Below, piece by piece: positions 7,839-16,335 of a stretch of DNA of 64,000 nt. The notes below the pieces were generated by a model, which was given only the letters and a program-made list of their open reading frames with translations, was not told the DNA's origin and searched no databases. Numbering within the stretch: the first letter of the stretch is position 1; every line of letters begins with the position of its first letter. The DNA is from JBCCEJ01 sp039030335 (GTDB lineage Bacteria > Pseudomonadota > Gammaproteobacteria > HK1): assembly GCA_039030335.1 (NCBI GenBank), contig JBCCEJ010000018.1, positions 1 through 64,000 on the forward strand, in the 5' to 3' direction. The translations under genes and the position numbers were made by a program.

Positions 7839-9536
7839 ATGAGAAACGTCCTGATCGCGGCCGCGATGACCGGCGTGCTACTGGCGCCGAATGCGCTGGC
7901 CAAGCGCGGCGAGAGTGGCCATCTGAATATCATCTACTGGCAGGCGGCATCGATCCTGAACCCGTTCCTGTCCGGCGGTACCAAAGATGTACACAGCTCA
8001 TCGATGATCATCGAGCCGCTGGCGCGCTACGACGAGACGGGTGCGATGCAACCGTGGCTGGTGGATGAGATCCCGACTGTGTCGAACGGTGGCGTCTCGA
8101 AGGACCTGCGCACGATCACCTGGAAACTCAAGAAAGGCATCAAGTGGTCAGATGGCTCCGACTTCACCGCCGCAGACGTCGCCTTCACCGCTGACTATTG
8201 CATGAACCCGGAAGGGGGCTGCCAGCAGCTCACGAGGTTCAGTGATGTGGAGAAGGTCGAGGCGCTGGATTCGCATACCGTGAAGGTCACGTTCTCGAAG
8301 GCGAAGCCATTCCCGTACGGACCGTTCGTCGGTGCGGAATCGCCGATCATTCAACAGGCCCAGTTCAAGGACTGCGTCGGCGCGAAGGCACCTGAATGCA
8401 CCGAGCAGAACTTCGGCCCGCACGGCACGGGTCCGTATCGCGTCGTCGAGTTCAAAGCGAACGACGTAATCACGATGGAGGCCAATCCTCACTACCGTGA
8501 TGCGAACAAACCGAGCTTCGCCACGCTGACGTTCAAAGGTGGCGGCGATGCCGCATCGGCCGCGCGCTCGGTGCTCGAGACTGGCGAGTTCGACTACGCC
8601 TGGAACCTGCAGGTCGAAGCTGAAATCCTCGCGCAGATGGAAAAGGCTGGTAAGGGCACGCTCGTGAACGCCTTCGGTACCGCCGTCGAGCGTCTGATGG
8701 TCAACCTGACGAACCCGGATTCCAAGCTCGGTGATAAGCGGTCTACCGTCGAAGGTGGGCCCCATCCGTACCTGACCGACCCCGCGGTTCGGCGCGCTCT
8801 GTCGCTCGCTATCGACCGTCAGATTCTGGTCGACGCTGGCTATGGCAAAGCCGGGAGTCCGACTTGCAACGTCATCCCGGCACCGGCACACCTCGTGTCA
8901 ACGGCCAACGACGAGTGCCTGACGCAGAACGTCGAACTCGCCAACAAGATCCTGGACGACGCGGGTTGGAAGCCAGGTGGCGACGGTGTCAGGGCCAAGA
9001 ACGGCGTACGGTTGTCGATCCTGTATCAGACATCAACGAACTCGGTGCGCCAGGGTACGCAGGCACTCATCAAGCAGATGTGGCAGGCGATCGGGGTGGA
9101 GACCGAGTTGCGCAATATCGACGCGGCCGTCTTCTTCGGCGGCGACCAGTCGAGCCCGGATACTTTCCAGAAGTTCTACGCCGACATCGAGATGTACACG
9201 AACCTGTTCAACGGTACGGATCCAGAAGCATATCTCGGCAACTGGACCTGCAAGGAGATCCCGGCTCCGTCGTCGAACTGGCTCGGTAGCAACATGCCGC
9301 GCTACTGCAATGCCGCATACGACAAACTGGCCGCTGAGCTTGCGACAACGGCTTCGTTGGAAGACCGTTCGGCCATGGCCAAGAAGATGAACGACATGCT
9401 GATGCAGGAAGGTGCGATGATTCCGTTGATTCACCGCGGCTCCGTGTCTGCGCATGCCAATACGCTTGGTGGCGTGAAGCTGAACGTCTGGGACAGCCAG
9501 CTCTGGAACGTAGCTGACTGGCACCGCGTCAAGTAA
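7839..9536 (+). CDS. ABC transporter substrate-binding protein, family 5 (peptide/DppA-like)
   Basis: This 565-residue periplasmic protein captures the ligand for the importer formed by the next two genes. Residues 1-21 are a signal peptide ending NALA, without a lipobox, so the mature protein is soluble. The body has family 5 features: INPFLSGG-like N-terminal region (SILNPFLSGG), the WKLKKGIKWSDGSDFTAADV signature near residues 95-115, and DPAVRRALSLAIDRQ in the middle. GAAGGGAGAG before ATG 7839 sets the start. Family 5 proteins bind peptides, nickel, haem or sugars; nothing here identifies the ligand. Cysteine content is unusual for the family (PTCNVIPAP, DECLTQN, WTCKE). Confidence 0.92.
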   Translation: MRNVLIAAAMTGVLLAPNALAKRGESGHLNIIYWQAASILNPFLSGGTKDVHSSSMIIEPLARYDETGAMQPWLVDEIPTVSNGGVSKDLRTITWKLKKGIKWSDGSDFTAADVAFTADYCMNPEGGCQQLTRFSDVEKVEALDSHTVKVTFSKAKPFPYGPFVGAESPIIQQAQFKDCVGAKAPECTEQNFGPHGTGPYRVVEFKANDVITMEANPHYRDANKPSFATLTFKGGGDAASAARSVLETGEFDYAWNLQVEAEILAQMEKAGKGTLVNAFGTAVERLMVNLTNPDSKLGDKRSTVEGGPHPYLTDPAVRRALSLAIDRQILVDAGYGKAGSPTCNVIPAPAHLVSTANDECLTQNVELANKILDDAGWKPGGDGVRAKNGVRLSILYQTSTNSVRQGTQALIKQMWQAIGVETELRNIDAAVFFGGDQSSPDTFQKFYADIEMYTNLFNGTDPEAYLGNWTCKEIPAPSSNWLGSNMPRYCNAAYDKLAAELATTASLEDRSAMAKKMNDMLMQEGAMIPLIHRGSVSAHANTLGGVKLNVWDSQLWNVADWHRVK

Positions 9537-9560
9537 GTCGCCCTTAAACGCCTTCAGAAT

Positions 9561-9585
9561 CCGGTCAGGCCGCGGGCCTGGCCGG
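9561..9585 (+). promoter_or_regulatory. Intercistronic hairpin between binding-protein and permease genes
   Basis: CCGGTCAGGCC (9561-9571) pairs with GGCCTGGCCGG (9575-9585) over 11 pairs, one of them G-U, with a GCG loop. Such a hairpin in this position in ABC operons can protect the upstream mRNA or partly terminate, giving more binding protein than permease. That role is inferred from position. Confidence 0.55.
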
Positions 9586-9641
9586 GTTGGTGCCGGGACT
9601 CGTCCTGAGTTCCGGCGCGTTGGCTGACCGGAAACGTTCCG

Positions 9642-10655
9642 ATGTTCAACTACACGATTCGGCGGCTTATCTTTGCCGTACCGACACTGCTGGTCATCAG
9701 CTTCATCATCTTCGCGCTGCTCGATCTGGCGCCGAATGATCCGACTGGCAACCTGCCGATGACGATCCCTCCGGAAGTGCGGGAGAAAATCCGGATCTCG
9801 CTCGGCCTCGGGGAACCGTTCTACATCCGCTATCTCTACTGGTTGGAGCAGTTTTTCGTAAACGAGCCGCTGAACATCATCGAGGAATGGTTCGGTGTAT
9901 CGATCGGCGACAGCGACAACCGGCTCCGCGTGCAGTCGTGGGCAACCCGCAGCCCTGTCGTCGACCTCATCGTGGAGCGCATGCCGCAGACGTTGTGGGT
10001 CGTCGGGATGTCTTACGTCGTGGGGGTGCTCATAGCAGTACCGATCGGCGTGATTTCGGCCTACAAGCAGTATTCCTGGTTTGACCAGTTCGGCACTTTT
10101 GTGTCGATGGTCGGCTTCTCAGTGCCGACGTTCTTCACCGGCCTGTTGCTGATCGTTGTCTTTTCCGTGAATCTCGAATGGTTTCCGTCGATCTACGACA
10201 CCACGCACGAGGTGCGCGACCTCGGCAGCTTCTGGTTCCAGGTGAAGCAGATGATCATGCCGGTCATGGTACTCGCGCTTTTCAACGCGGCGCAGCTCAG
10301 TCGCTTCATGCGCGCGTCGATGCTGGATAACCTGAGCCAGGACTATGTGCGTACGGCGCGAGCCAAGGGACTGCCCGAACGTATCGTCCTGCTGATTCAT
10401 GTCTTGCGAAATTCCATGATCCCGGTCATCACGGTCATCGCCCTCGGTGTTCCGAACATCTTTGGCGGCGCGATCATCACTGAGCAGATCTTCCGCGTGA
10501 ACGGCCTGGGCCAACTGCTGATCATCGGCATACAGGGCGCGGACATTCCGTTGGTGCAAACGCTGACCTTTATCTTCGCGGTGCTGATCGTGTTGTTCAA
10601 CCTGTTAGCCGATGTGCTCTATGGGATCTGCGACCCGAGGATTCGCTATGACTGA
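9642..10655 (+). CDS. ABC transporter permease, DppB/OppB-like
   Basis: This 337-residue inner-membrane protein is the first permease of the importer. The N-terminus (MFNYTIRRLIFAVPTLLVISFIIFALL) is the typical first membrane span of DppB proteins. The cytoplasmic EAA loop that docks the ATPase is visible as DYVRTARAKGLPERIVLLIHVLRN, followed by two more spans. It lies 105 bases after the binding-protein gene and overlaps the next permease gene by 8 bases, so the three are one operon. Start at 9642 is supported by GGAAACG upstream. Confidence 0.93.
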   Translation: MFNYTIRRLIFAVPTLLVISFIIFALLDLAPNDPTGNLPMTIPPEVREKIRISLGLGEPFYIRYLYWLEQFFVNEPLNIIEEWFGVSIGDSDNRLRVQSWATRSPVVDLIVERMPQTLWVVGMSYVVGVLIAVPIGVISAYKQYSWFDQFGTFVSMVGFSVPTFFTGLLLIVVFSVNLEWFPSIYDTTHEVRDLGSFWFQVKQMIMPVMVLALFNAAQLSRFMRASMLDNLSQDYVRTARAKGLPERIVLLIHVLRNSMIPVITVIALGVPNIFGGAIITEQIFRVNGLGQLLIIGIQGADIPLVQTLTFIFAVLIVLFNLLADVLYGICDPRIRYD

Positions 10656-11574
10656 CAAGGCCACGGCAGTTGCGGATTCGAATACGCCACTATCCGAGCA
10701 CCGGTCTCTGTGGTACGACGTCTGGAAGCAGTTCCGTACCCATAAGGGCGCTCTGGTCGGTGCCGGCATCTTCCTGGGCATCGTGCTCAGTGTGTTGTTC
10801 GGACCGTTGATTCATGATGTGGATCCGCAGTACCTGAATATTCGCGACCGTAATCAGGGACCGTCTCTCGCACATCCGATGGGCACCGATAACCTCGGTC
10901 GCGATACGTTCGCGCAGGTCCTCGCCGGCGGCAGGGTGTCACTGGCCGTGGGCGTGACCGCGATGCTGCTGTCACTGCTCCTCGGTGCGCTGGTCGGTGT
11001 GCTGGCTGGCTATTTCAAACGCCTTGACGGACCGCTGATGCGCTTGACCGACCTGTTCCTCGCACTGCCGCTGCTGCCGTTGCTGCTGGTCGTCATCATG
11101 TTGTTTCGCGATACCCTGCGTTCGGCGTTTGGCCCTGAGGTCGGTATCTTTTTGCTGGTGGTGTTCATCATCGGCATCACGAGCTGGATGCAGACCGCGC
11201 GCATTGTTCGCGGCGATGTGCTGGCGCTGAAAGAGCGGGACTTCATTTCAGCGGCGTACTGCATAGGGGCGCCGTCCGGGCGGATCCTCTATCGCCACGT
11301 GCTGCCGAATGTACTCAGTCCGATCATGGTGTCGGCAACCCTTGGTATCGCCAACGCCATCATCACCGAGTCGGCGCTGAGCTTTCTGGGCCTGGGATTC
11401 CCGTCGGACTTTCCGACCTGGGGTCGACTGCTCTACGACGGAGCCAATTTCATGACGCTGACACCGTCGCGCGTGATCTGGCCAGGTCTAGCGATTTCGA
11501 TCACCGTCCTGAGTGTCAACTACATGGGGGATGGCCTGCGCGACGCATTGGACCCGCGTATTCGCTCGCGTTAG
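10648..11574 (+). CDS. ABC transporter permease, DppC/OppC-like
   Basis: This 308-residue second permease pairs with the preceding DppB-like protein. An N-terminal OppC-type segment precedes the first membrane span (GALVGAGIFLGIVLSVLFG), and the EAA loop reads ALKERDFISAAYCIGAPSGR followed by LYRHVLPNVLSPI. Its ATG at 10648 lies inside the end of the preceding gene. No DppD/DppF ATPase genes follow; the next gene is convergent and unrelated, so the energising subunits must be encoded elsewhere. Its TAG and the TAA of the opposing receiver gene share bases 11571-11574. Confidence 0.93.
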   Translation: MTDKATAVADSNTPLSEHRSLWYDVWKQFRTHKGALVGAGIFLGIVLSVLFGPLIHDVDPQYLNIRDRNQGPSLAHPMGTDNLGRDTFAQVLAGGRVSLAVGVTAMLLSLLLGALVGVLAGYFKRLDGPLMRLTDLFLALPLLPLLLVVIMLFRDTLRSAFGPEVGIFLLVVFIIGITSWMQTARIVRGDVLALKERDFISAAYCIGAPSGRILYRHVLPNVLSPIMVSATLGIANAIITESALSFLGLGFPSDFPTWGRLLYDGANFMTLTPSRVIWPGLAISITVLSVNYMGDGLRDALDPRIRSR

Positions 11575-11966
11575 CCTTTATTGCCGGCGCAGAAGGTTTC
11601 CGACGCGTGCTGTTCGATCACGTCTTCGAGCTGCGTCAGACCGAACGGTTTGCCGACGAAGCGGTTCATGCCGGCAGCGAGGCAAATCGCCTCGTTCTCG
11701 GGCGTCACCTCGCCGCTGAGGCCGATGATCGGGACTGACGCGGGTGTTGACGCCTGCTTTTCGGCCCGCATGCGCCGCACGGTCTCGGGGCCGTCCATTC
11801 CGGGCATTTTGCAGTCCATCAGGATCAACCCGAACTCCTGCTCCTTGAACTGCGCGAGCGCCTCCATGCCGGAACCTGCCGTGACACATTCATGACCCAG
11901 CATCTCGATGAATTCGAGCAGCAGTTTGCGGTTCGACTCGTCGTTGTCCACTACGAGGATGTTCAT
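11571..11966 (-). CDS. Stand-alone response-regulator receiver protein
   Basis: This 131-residue protein consists of one CheY-like receiver domain and no output domain. Asp7 and Asp9 (VVDND) form the metal-binding acidic pocket, Asp51 (LILMDCKMPG) is the phosphoacceptor, Ser84 and Lys106 complete the switch. The ATG at 11966 begins exactly at the domain; upstream residues in the open frame are not conserved. No kinase is adjacent. It may pass phosphate to other proteins or act through protein contacts, as for CheY or hybrid-kinase receivers. Partner unknown. Confidence 0.87.
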   Translation of the reverse strand: MNILVVDNDESNRKLLLEFIEMLGHECVTAGSGMEALAQFKEQEFGLILMDCKMPGMDGPETVRRMRAEKQASTPASVPIIGLSGEVTPENEAICLAAGMNRFVGKPFGLTQLEDVIEQHASETFCAGNKG

Positions 11967-12036
11967 TCGGATAGTTATCTGGCGTGGCTTCCGGCAGCGG
12001 CGTGAGCCGCTGCCGTGCGGAAGAGCCGAGTTGGCT

Positions 12037-12924
12037 TCAGGTGCTTGAAGCGTCGTAGATGCTCTGGATGGAACCATCGAGCATCGCGTTGAATTCGGCG
12101 TCGGTCTGCTGAGCGGTCAAGCCTTCCGAAAGCGCCCTCGAGAAGCTGGCAACCACGCCTGGATTGCGCGACATGCGGGCATTCGCCTCTTCACGGCTAT
12201 AGCCCCCGGAGAGCGCCACAACTTTCAGCACGTTTGGATGTGCGACACATTCGGCGTAGAAGCCGTCGGCCTCCGGCAATGTCAGTTTGAGCATCACGCG
12301 GCTGTCGCCGAGCGCGTCCAGCTGGGCCAGCATGGCATCTTTGAGAAGACCTTCCGCCGCGGCTTTCTCAGGGCTCTTGATGTCGACTTCGGGCTCGATT
12401 ATGGGCACCAGCCCCTTGGCGAGAATCTGCCGGCCGACTTCGAACTGTTGGTCGACGATCGCGTTGACGCCCGCCTGGTTCGCGAGTTTGACGACGGAGC
12501 GCATTTTTGTACCGAAGACGTTCTTGGCGACACCCCGATCGAGCAGCGAATCGAGATCCGGCATCGGTTTCATGATCTGGACGCCGTCGGCTTCGTCTGC
12601 GAGTCCTTTATCGACTTTCAAAAATGGTACGACCTGCTTGTCTTGCCACAGGTAATCCGCCGTCGCCTTGCCCGCGATGTCCCGGTCCATCGTATTCTCG
12701 AAGAGGATGGCGCCGATTACCCGGTCGCCGTTGAACGCCGGGCTTGTGATGATACGGGTGCGCATCTGATGGACCACATCGAACATTTCCGCGTCGTTCG
12801 AGTAACCGCTCTCGTCGATGCCGTAGAGCAGCAGCGCTTTGGGCGTGCTTCCGCCGCTCTGGTCCAGTGCTGCCACAAAGCCGGATTGGGTCTGAATCTT
12901 CTGAAGCTGGTCTGCGCGGCTCAT
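12037..12924 (-). CDS. fda: Fructose-bisphosphate aldolase, class I (Fda type)
   Basis: The enzyme cleaves fructose 1,6-bisphosphate to dihydroxyacetone phosphate and glyceraldehyde 3-phosphate, or runs in reverse in gluconeogenesis. The 295-residue protein closely follows the bacterial class I Fda type, with GFVAALDQSGGSTPKAL near the start, FGTKMRS in the middle, LVPIIEPEVDI, and VALSGGYSREEAN near the end. The ATG at 12924 has a GAGGG site upstream. Class I enzymes form a Schiff base with lysine and need no metal. In a genome that assimilates C2 units through ethylmalonyl-CoA, a gluconeogenic role is plausible. Confidence 0.93.
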   Translation of the reverse strand: MSRADQLQKIQTQSGFVAALDQSGGSTPKALLLYGIDESGYSNDAEMFDVVHQMRTRIITSPAFNGDRVIGAILFENTMDRDIAGKATADYLWQDKQVVPFLKVDKGLADEADGVQIMKPMPDLDSLLDRGVAKNVFGTKMRSVVKLANQAGVNAIVDQQFEVGRQILAKGLVPIIEPEVDIKSPEKAAAEGLLKDAMLAQLDALGDSRVMLKLTLPEADGFYAECVAHPNVLKVVALSGGYSREEANARMSRNPGVVASFSRALSEGLTAQQTDAEFNAMLDGSIQSIYDASST

Positions 12925-13491
12925 GTGGCCCTCACTTACTCTCGGGTGGTGGTTGTTCGGCGGTCCGCCAAGCGGCGTCTGGGGCATTGCGAGCGGGAAA
13001 ACGCGATGTCGCCCGGGCGTCGGCTCATAGCCGCTTTTTGACCAAAAAACCCAGTGATCTTGCGTGATTGGCCGCGAAGCAGTCAATCGCGGTCGTGGCC
13101 TCAAAATGTGAACTGCATCGCTTCTTCGGCTTTCGACCGCGCCGCGGCAGCCCGCAGACGAGCCTGTGCTGCGACGTGTTCCGGCAGCTCCGGGAACCCG
13201 GTTCGTGCGGTAGGGCCGGATTCGGGCGAGCGGCGTCGAGTGACTCGCAGGCGCGCCGGCCCGGGTGTCTGGGGCCGCACCCGCGACGCCCGAGCGGCAG
13301 TGGACCGGCTGGCTCCATGGCGATGCCGGAGCCGCGCGGCGAACGCTCGGGTCGCCCTTGGAAATTCCCCCTACCCGGCTCTTGAACTTACCGGATCGAT
13401 GCCAACCTCTATTCGCAACAGGCGCCGGCAACCGCTTCGAGCGGACTCACCGGGCAGCCGCTGATTCAACAGATCATCAGGAGTTTCCATC
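12925..13491. other. 567-base non-coding stretch between fda and ibpA
   Basis: No open frame here has recognisable protein character. The region must hold the divergent promoters of fda and ibpA. On the ibpA side, CTTGAA (13381-13386) followed by CCTCTATT (13406-13413) loosely recalls a sigma-32 promoter, but the 19-base spacing is too long and the -10 match is poor, so I do not call it. An AT-rich run around 13035-13052 may belong to the fda promoter. Confidence 0.4.
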
Positions 13492-13917
13492 ATGCTGAGC
13501 TACGAACTTTCCCCATTCGCCCGCCACTTTGGTCCTGGCCGTTTGATGGCCACTTTGGATGATGCCCGCGACACCGGACCGGCCTACGACATCATCAAAG
13601 CGGGCGACAACAGTTACGTCATCACACTGGTCGCGGCCGGTTTCAAGGACTCGGACATCACCGTAGAGGCTGAAGCCGGAGTGCTGACGATCAACGCCCA
13701 GCCATCGGCCGTCGATGAGGGGGTGACCTATCTGCATCGGGGCCGCAGGAATGCTGGCTTCAAACGCGCTTTCCGCCTCGCTGAGCACGTAGAGGTCAAG
13801 TCTGCGCGACTGGAAGACGGGCTGTTGCATGTCGCCCTGGAGCGCGAAGTCCCCGAAGCCCTGGCACCACGTCGGATCGCCATTGGTACAGGTGACCCGG
13901 TGCGCGAAGCGGCGTAG
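13492..13917 (+). CDS. ibpA: Small heat-shock protein, Hsp20/IbpA type
   Basis: This 141-residue ATP-independent chaperone should hold unfolding proteins in the cytoplasm for later refolding by DnaK and ClpB. It has the IbpA layout: an N-terminal segment (LSPFARHFGPGR), an alpha-crystallin domain from YDIIKAGDNSY to DGLLHVALEREVPE, and the C-terminal extension (PRRIAI) whose I-x-I motif mediates oligomerisation. YLHRGRRNAGFKRAFRLAEHVEV is the diagnostic central part of the IbpA family. AGGAG precedes the ATG. A 12-bp hairpin directly follows the gene. Confidence 0.94.
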   Translation: MLSYELSPFARHFGPGRLMATLDDARDTGPAYDIIKAGDNSYVITLVAAGFKDSDITVEAEAGVLTINAQPSAVDEGVTYLHRGRRNAGFKRAFRLAEHVEVKSARLEDGLLHVALEREVPEALAPRRIAIGTGDPVREAA

Positions 13918-13940
13918 CGGCGAGCCGCGTGCTGCCACAC

Positions 13941-13968
13941 CTGACGGCCGGCTTCGGCCGGCCGTCAG
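13941..13968. terminator. Bidirectional hairpin terminator between ibpA and the YrdC-like gene
   Basis: CTGACGGCCGGC (13941-13952) is perfectly complementary to GCCGGCCGTCAG (13957-13968), with the very stable TTCG tetraloop between. It sits between convergent genes and its distal end covers the stop codon of the minus-strand gene. There is no T-run, so termination could depend on the strength of the stem alone. Confidence 0.7.
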
Positions 13969-14636
13969 GCCATCGGCACTTTCAAATCGATCCCGCGCCG
14001 CGCGAACGCCGCGCGCACCTCATCGAAGATCACGCCGATGCGAATCACTGAGAAGTCTTCGAAGTCGATGATCGTGCTGGAGCGCCCCTGCGGATTAGCG
14101 TAACGCGACTCACCGTAATCGAAAAAAACGTCGGCGGCGTCGCGAACAGGCGGCTCGATATGCTGGTACTGGTACTTGCTGCCTTGCAGTGAGGTATTGG
14201 CTGACGAGCCGAACACCGGCGTCCCGGCCGCCCAGACCTGGCGCGCGATCTCGTCGTGGAACTCACCTGCATTCAGAAGCATGTCCAGCGTATCGCCCTT
14301 GGTGGAACTGTTCATGACGAACGGGTCGACATTGGCGAACAGATCGTGCGTCTGGTCAAAGGGCGCGACTACGGAGAACGGAATGTCGTCTTCGGCAACC
14401 AGCGTTGCCACCAGCTCGTGTTTCCAATCGGGCATCTGATGGATCGCACGGCTCATCTCGACGTTGCCGAGCAATCCGCTCGGCTTTTCGTAAGACCGTT
14501 GTTTGGCCGCAAATATGCGCCGGATGCCGGCTTCGCGCTGTGCACAAATGGCGTAGGCAACGTCGAGCGGCACGATGCCGACGCCGCCTTCGGCCAGTGC
14601 CGTCAGCAGTTTTGTAACGTCCGTGCGAACGGACAT
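13965..14636 (-). CDS. YrdC/Sua5-domain protein (L-threonylcarbamoyladenylate synthase-like)
   Basis: YrdC-domain proteins make threonylcarbamoyl-AMP for the t6A modification of tRNA, but this one is a divergent relative. The 223-residue protein shows the nucleotide-binding features GIVPLDVAYAICAQ (30-43), the basic KQRSYEKPSG loop and the FGSSANTSLQGS motif near 150-160. Residues 165 to the end are not typical. The ATG at 14636 lies one base beyond the stop of the acyl-CoA synthetase gene; a GTG at 14666 would overlap that gene. The tight spacing suggests an operon with the synthetase. A true t6A role is uncertain; it may be a YciO-like paralog. Confidence 0.72.
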   Translation of the reverse strand: MSVRTDVTKLLTALAEGGVGIVPLDVAYAICAQREAGIRRIFAAKQRSYEKPSGLLGNVEMSRAIHQMPDWKHELVATLVAEDDIPFSVVAPFDQTHDLFANVDPFVMNSSTKGDTLDMLLNAGEFHDEIARQVWAAGTPVFGSSANTSLQGSKYQYQHIEPPVRDAADVFFDYGESRYANPQGRSSTIIDFEDFSVIRIGVIFDEVRAAFARRGIDLKVPMA

Positions 14637-14637
14637 A

Positions 14638-16218
14638 TCACCCGGCGACGCGTCGGTTGCCGTCACCCCAGTAGAGTTCGCGAAGTCTGAACTTCTGGAG
14701 TTTGCCGGTGGCAGTACGGGGCAACTCGGTAATGAACTCCACGGACGTAGGGCACTTGAAATGGGCCATGTTTTCGCGGCAGAAGTCGATTACCTGCTGC
14801 TCTCCGATATTGGCGCCATCGCGCAGCACGATCAGTGCTTTGGGCGTCTCGCCCCACTTCTCGTGCGGTACGCCGATGACTGCGCATTCGAGCACGGCCT
14901 GGTGCTTGTATAGTGTGTCTTCGATGTCCGCGGAGCTGATGTTCTCGCCGCCAGAGATGATCACGTCCTTTTTGCGATCGACGATGTGGATGTTGTGGTG
15001 CTCGTCCCACACCGCCAGATCGCCGGTGTGAAAGTAGCCGCCGTAAATCGCCTTGTCGGTTTCCTCAGGCTGTTCCCAGTAGCCCTTGAAGACGACGTTG
15101 CTGCGCGCGCAGATTTCGCCGACTGACTCACCGTCTTTGGGCACCTCGTTGCCATCGTCGTCCAGAAGTCGCAGGTCGACTCCAATCCCCGGGATGCCAG
15201 CGCGGGCGCGCCGCTGATAGTCATCGATGGCTGTGCCGAAGTCCGGCTGCGATGAAGTCAGAAACGGCGCGGTTTCGGTGAGCCCGTAGATCTGGATGAA
15301 CCGCCATCCGAGCTCGTTCTCGAGGCGCTGGATGAACGCGGCTGGCGGAGGAGCACCCGCCACGGTGAAGCGCGGCTGAGTGCGCACGTTGTGCCGGTGC
15401 CGGTTCGGGTAGTCGAGTATCGTGCGCAAAACCGCGGGCGCCATGCACGCGAAGGTGACGCCGTAGCGTTCGATGAGGTTGTAGATCCGTTCGCCGTCCA
15501 CGGCGCGCAAAACCACGTGCGTGCCGCCTTGACCAGTCAGTGCATAAACCCCGCCCCAGCCATTGCAATGGAACATCGGCAGTGTCCAGAGTTCGACGTC
15601 CTCGTGACTGACCTGAAGATGACCGATGAAGCTGTAAGCGTTGATGTAGCAGTTGCGGTGCGTGAGCATCACACCCTTGGGACGCGCCGTCGTGCCCGAG
15701 GTGTAGTTGATGGACACGATGTCGTTCTCGTCTCGCTCGGGTTCCGGCGGGAAGTCGCTTGCGGCGCCGGCGATCAAGGCTTCCCAGTCGGTCCAGCCGT
15801 CCCGGTGAACGCCGTCGTGGGCGCCGACTATCCAGTTCTGGACCTGAGGCAGGTTCGAGCGGATGGCATCGACCATGCCGGTGTATTCCCAATCGACCAG
15901 CAGGGTCGTCACTCCGGCGTGGTTGATGATGTATTCGTGGTCTTCCGGAACGAGGCGGTAGTTCAGCGGTACCAGAATGGCGCCTATCTGACTGGTGGCG
16001 TAGAAGCTCTCCAGGAAGAAATGTGAGTTCGGGCTCAGGATGCAGACCCGGTCGCCCTGTTTGACACCCAGATCCAAGAGCGCGTTGGAAAGCTGGTTTA
16101 CGCGGTGCTGATAGTCCGCATACGTGTATTCGCGGCCATCGTCGACAATGGCCAGTTTGTTCGGAAACAGCCGTGCCGCACGGCGCAGGAAATCATCGAC
16201 AAGAAGCGGGACGTACAT
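14638..16218 (-). CDS. AMP-forming acyl-CoA synthetase
   Basis: This 526-residue enzyme activates a carboxylic acid with ATP and CoA. The ATP-binding motif YTSGTTARPKG (172-182), YGLTETAPF near 315, the hinge region YFHTGDLAVWD near 395-405 and the catalytic lysine Lys506 (TGKLQK) are all present. Overall it resembles the medium-chain and methylmercaptopropionate (DmdB-like) ligases. The substrate cannot be fixed from sequence. The downstream YrdC-like gene follows with one base between stop and start. Confidence 0.92.
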   Translation of the reverse strand: MYVPLLVDDFLRRAARLFPNKLAIVDDGREYTYADYQHRVNQLSNALLDLGVKQGDRVCILSPNSHFFLESFYATSQIGAILVPLNYRLVPEDHEYIINHAGVTTLLVDWEYTGMVDAIRSNLPQVQNWIVGAHDGVHRDGWTDWEALIAGAASDFPPEPERDENDIVSINYTSGTTARPKGVMLTHRNCYINAYSFIGHLQVSHEDVELWTLPMFHCNGWGGVYALTGQGGTHVVLRAVDGERIYNLIERYGVTFACMAPAVLRTILDYPNRHRHNVRTQPRFTVAGAPPPAAFIQRLENELGWRFIQIYGLTETAPFLTSSQPDFGTAIDDYQRRARAGIPGIGVDLRLLDDDGNEVPKDGESVGEICARSNVVFKGYWEQPEETDKAIYGGYFHTGDLAVWDEHHNIHIVDRKKDVIISGGENISSADIEDTLYKHQAVLECAVIGVPHEKWGETPKALIVLRDGANIGEQQVIDFCRENMAHFKCPTSVEFITELPRTATGKLQKFRLRELYWGDGNRRVAG

Positions 16219-16335
16219 GCTGAAGGAGCCTGTCGGGCGGATGTTCAGCGTATTGTAATGCCTCGTCTAAGCAGCGTGTTCATCACTGAACCCGGAGAGC
16301 GTTGGAGCGCTGCGCGTGCAGCACAGAGCTACCAA

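Noticed and set aside
11571..11574. Shared bases of the convergent DppC-like and receiver stop codons as a regulatory signal
   Set aside because: A TTAG overlap of TAG and TAA is common in compact genomes and needs no special explanation.
13381..13413. Sigma-32 heat-shock promoter before ibpA
   Set aside because: The -35-like CTTGAA is good but the -10 match is poor and the spacing is 19 bases, outside the usual range.
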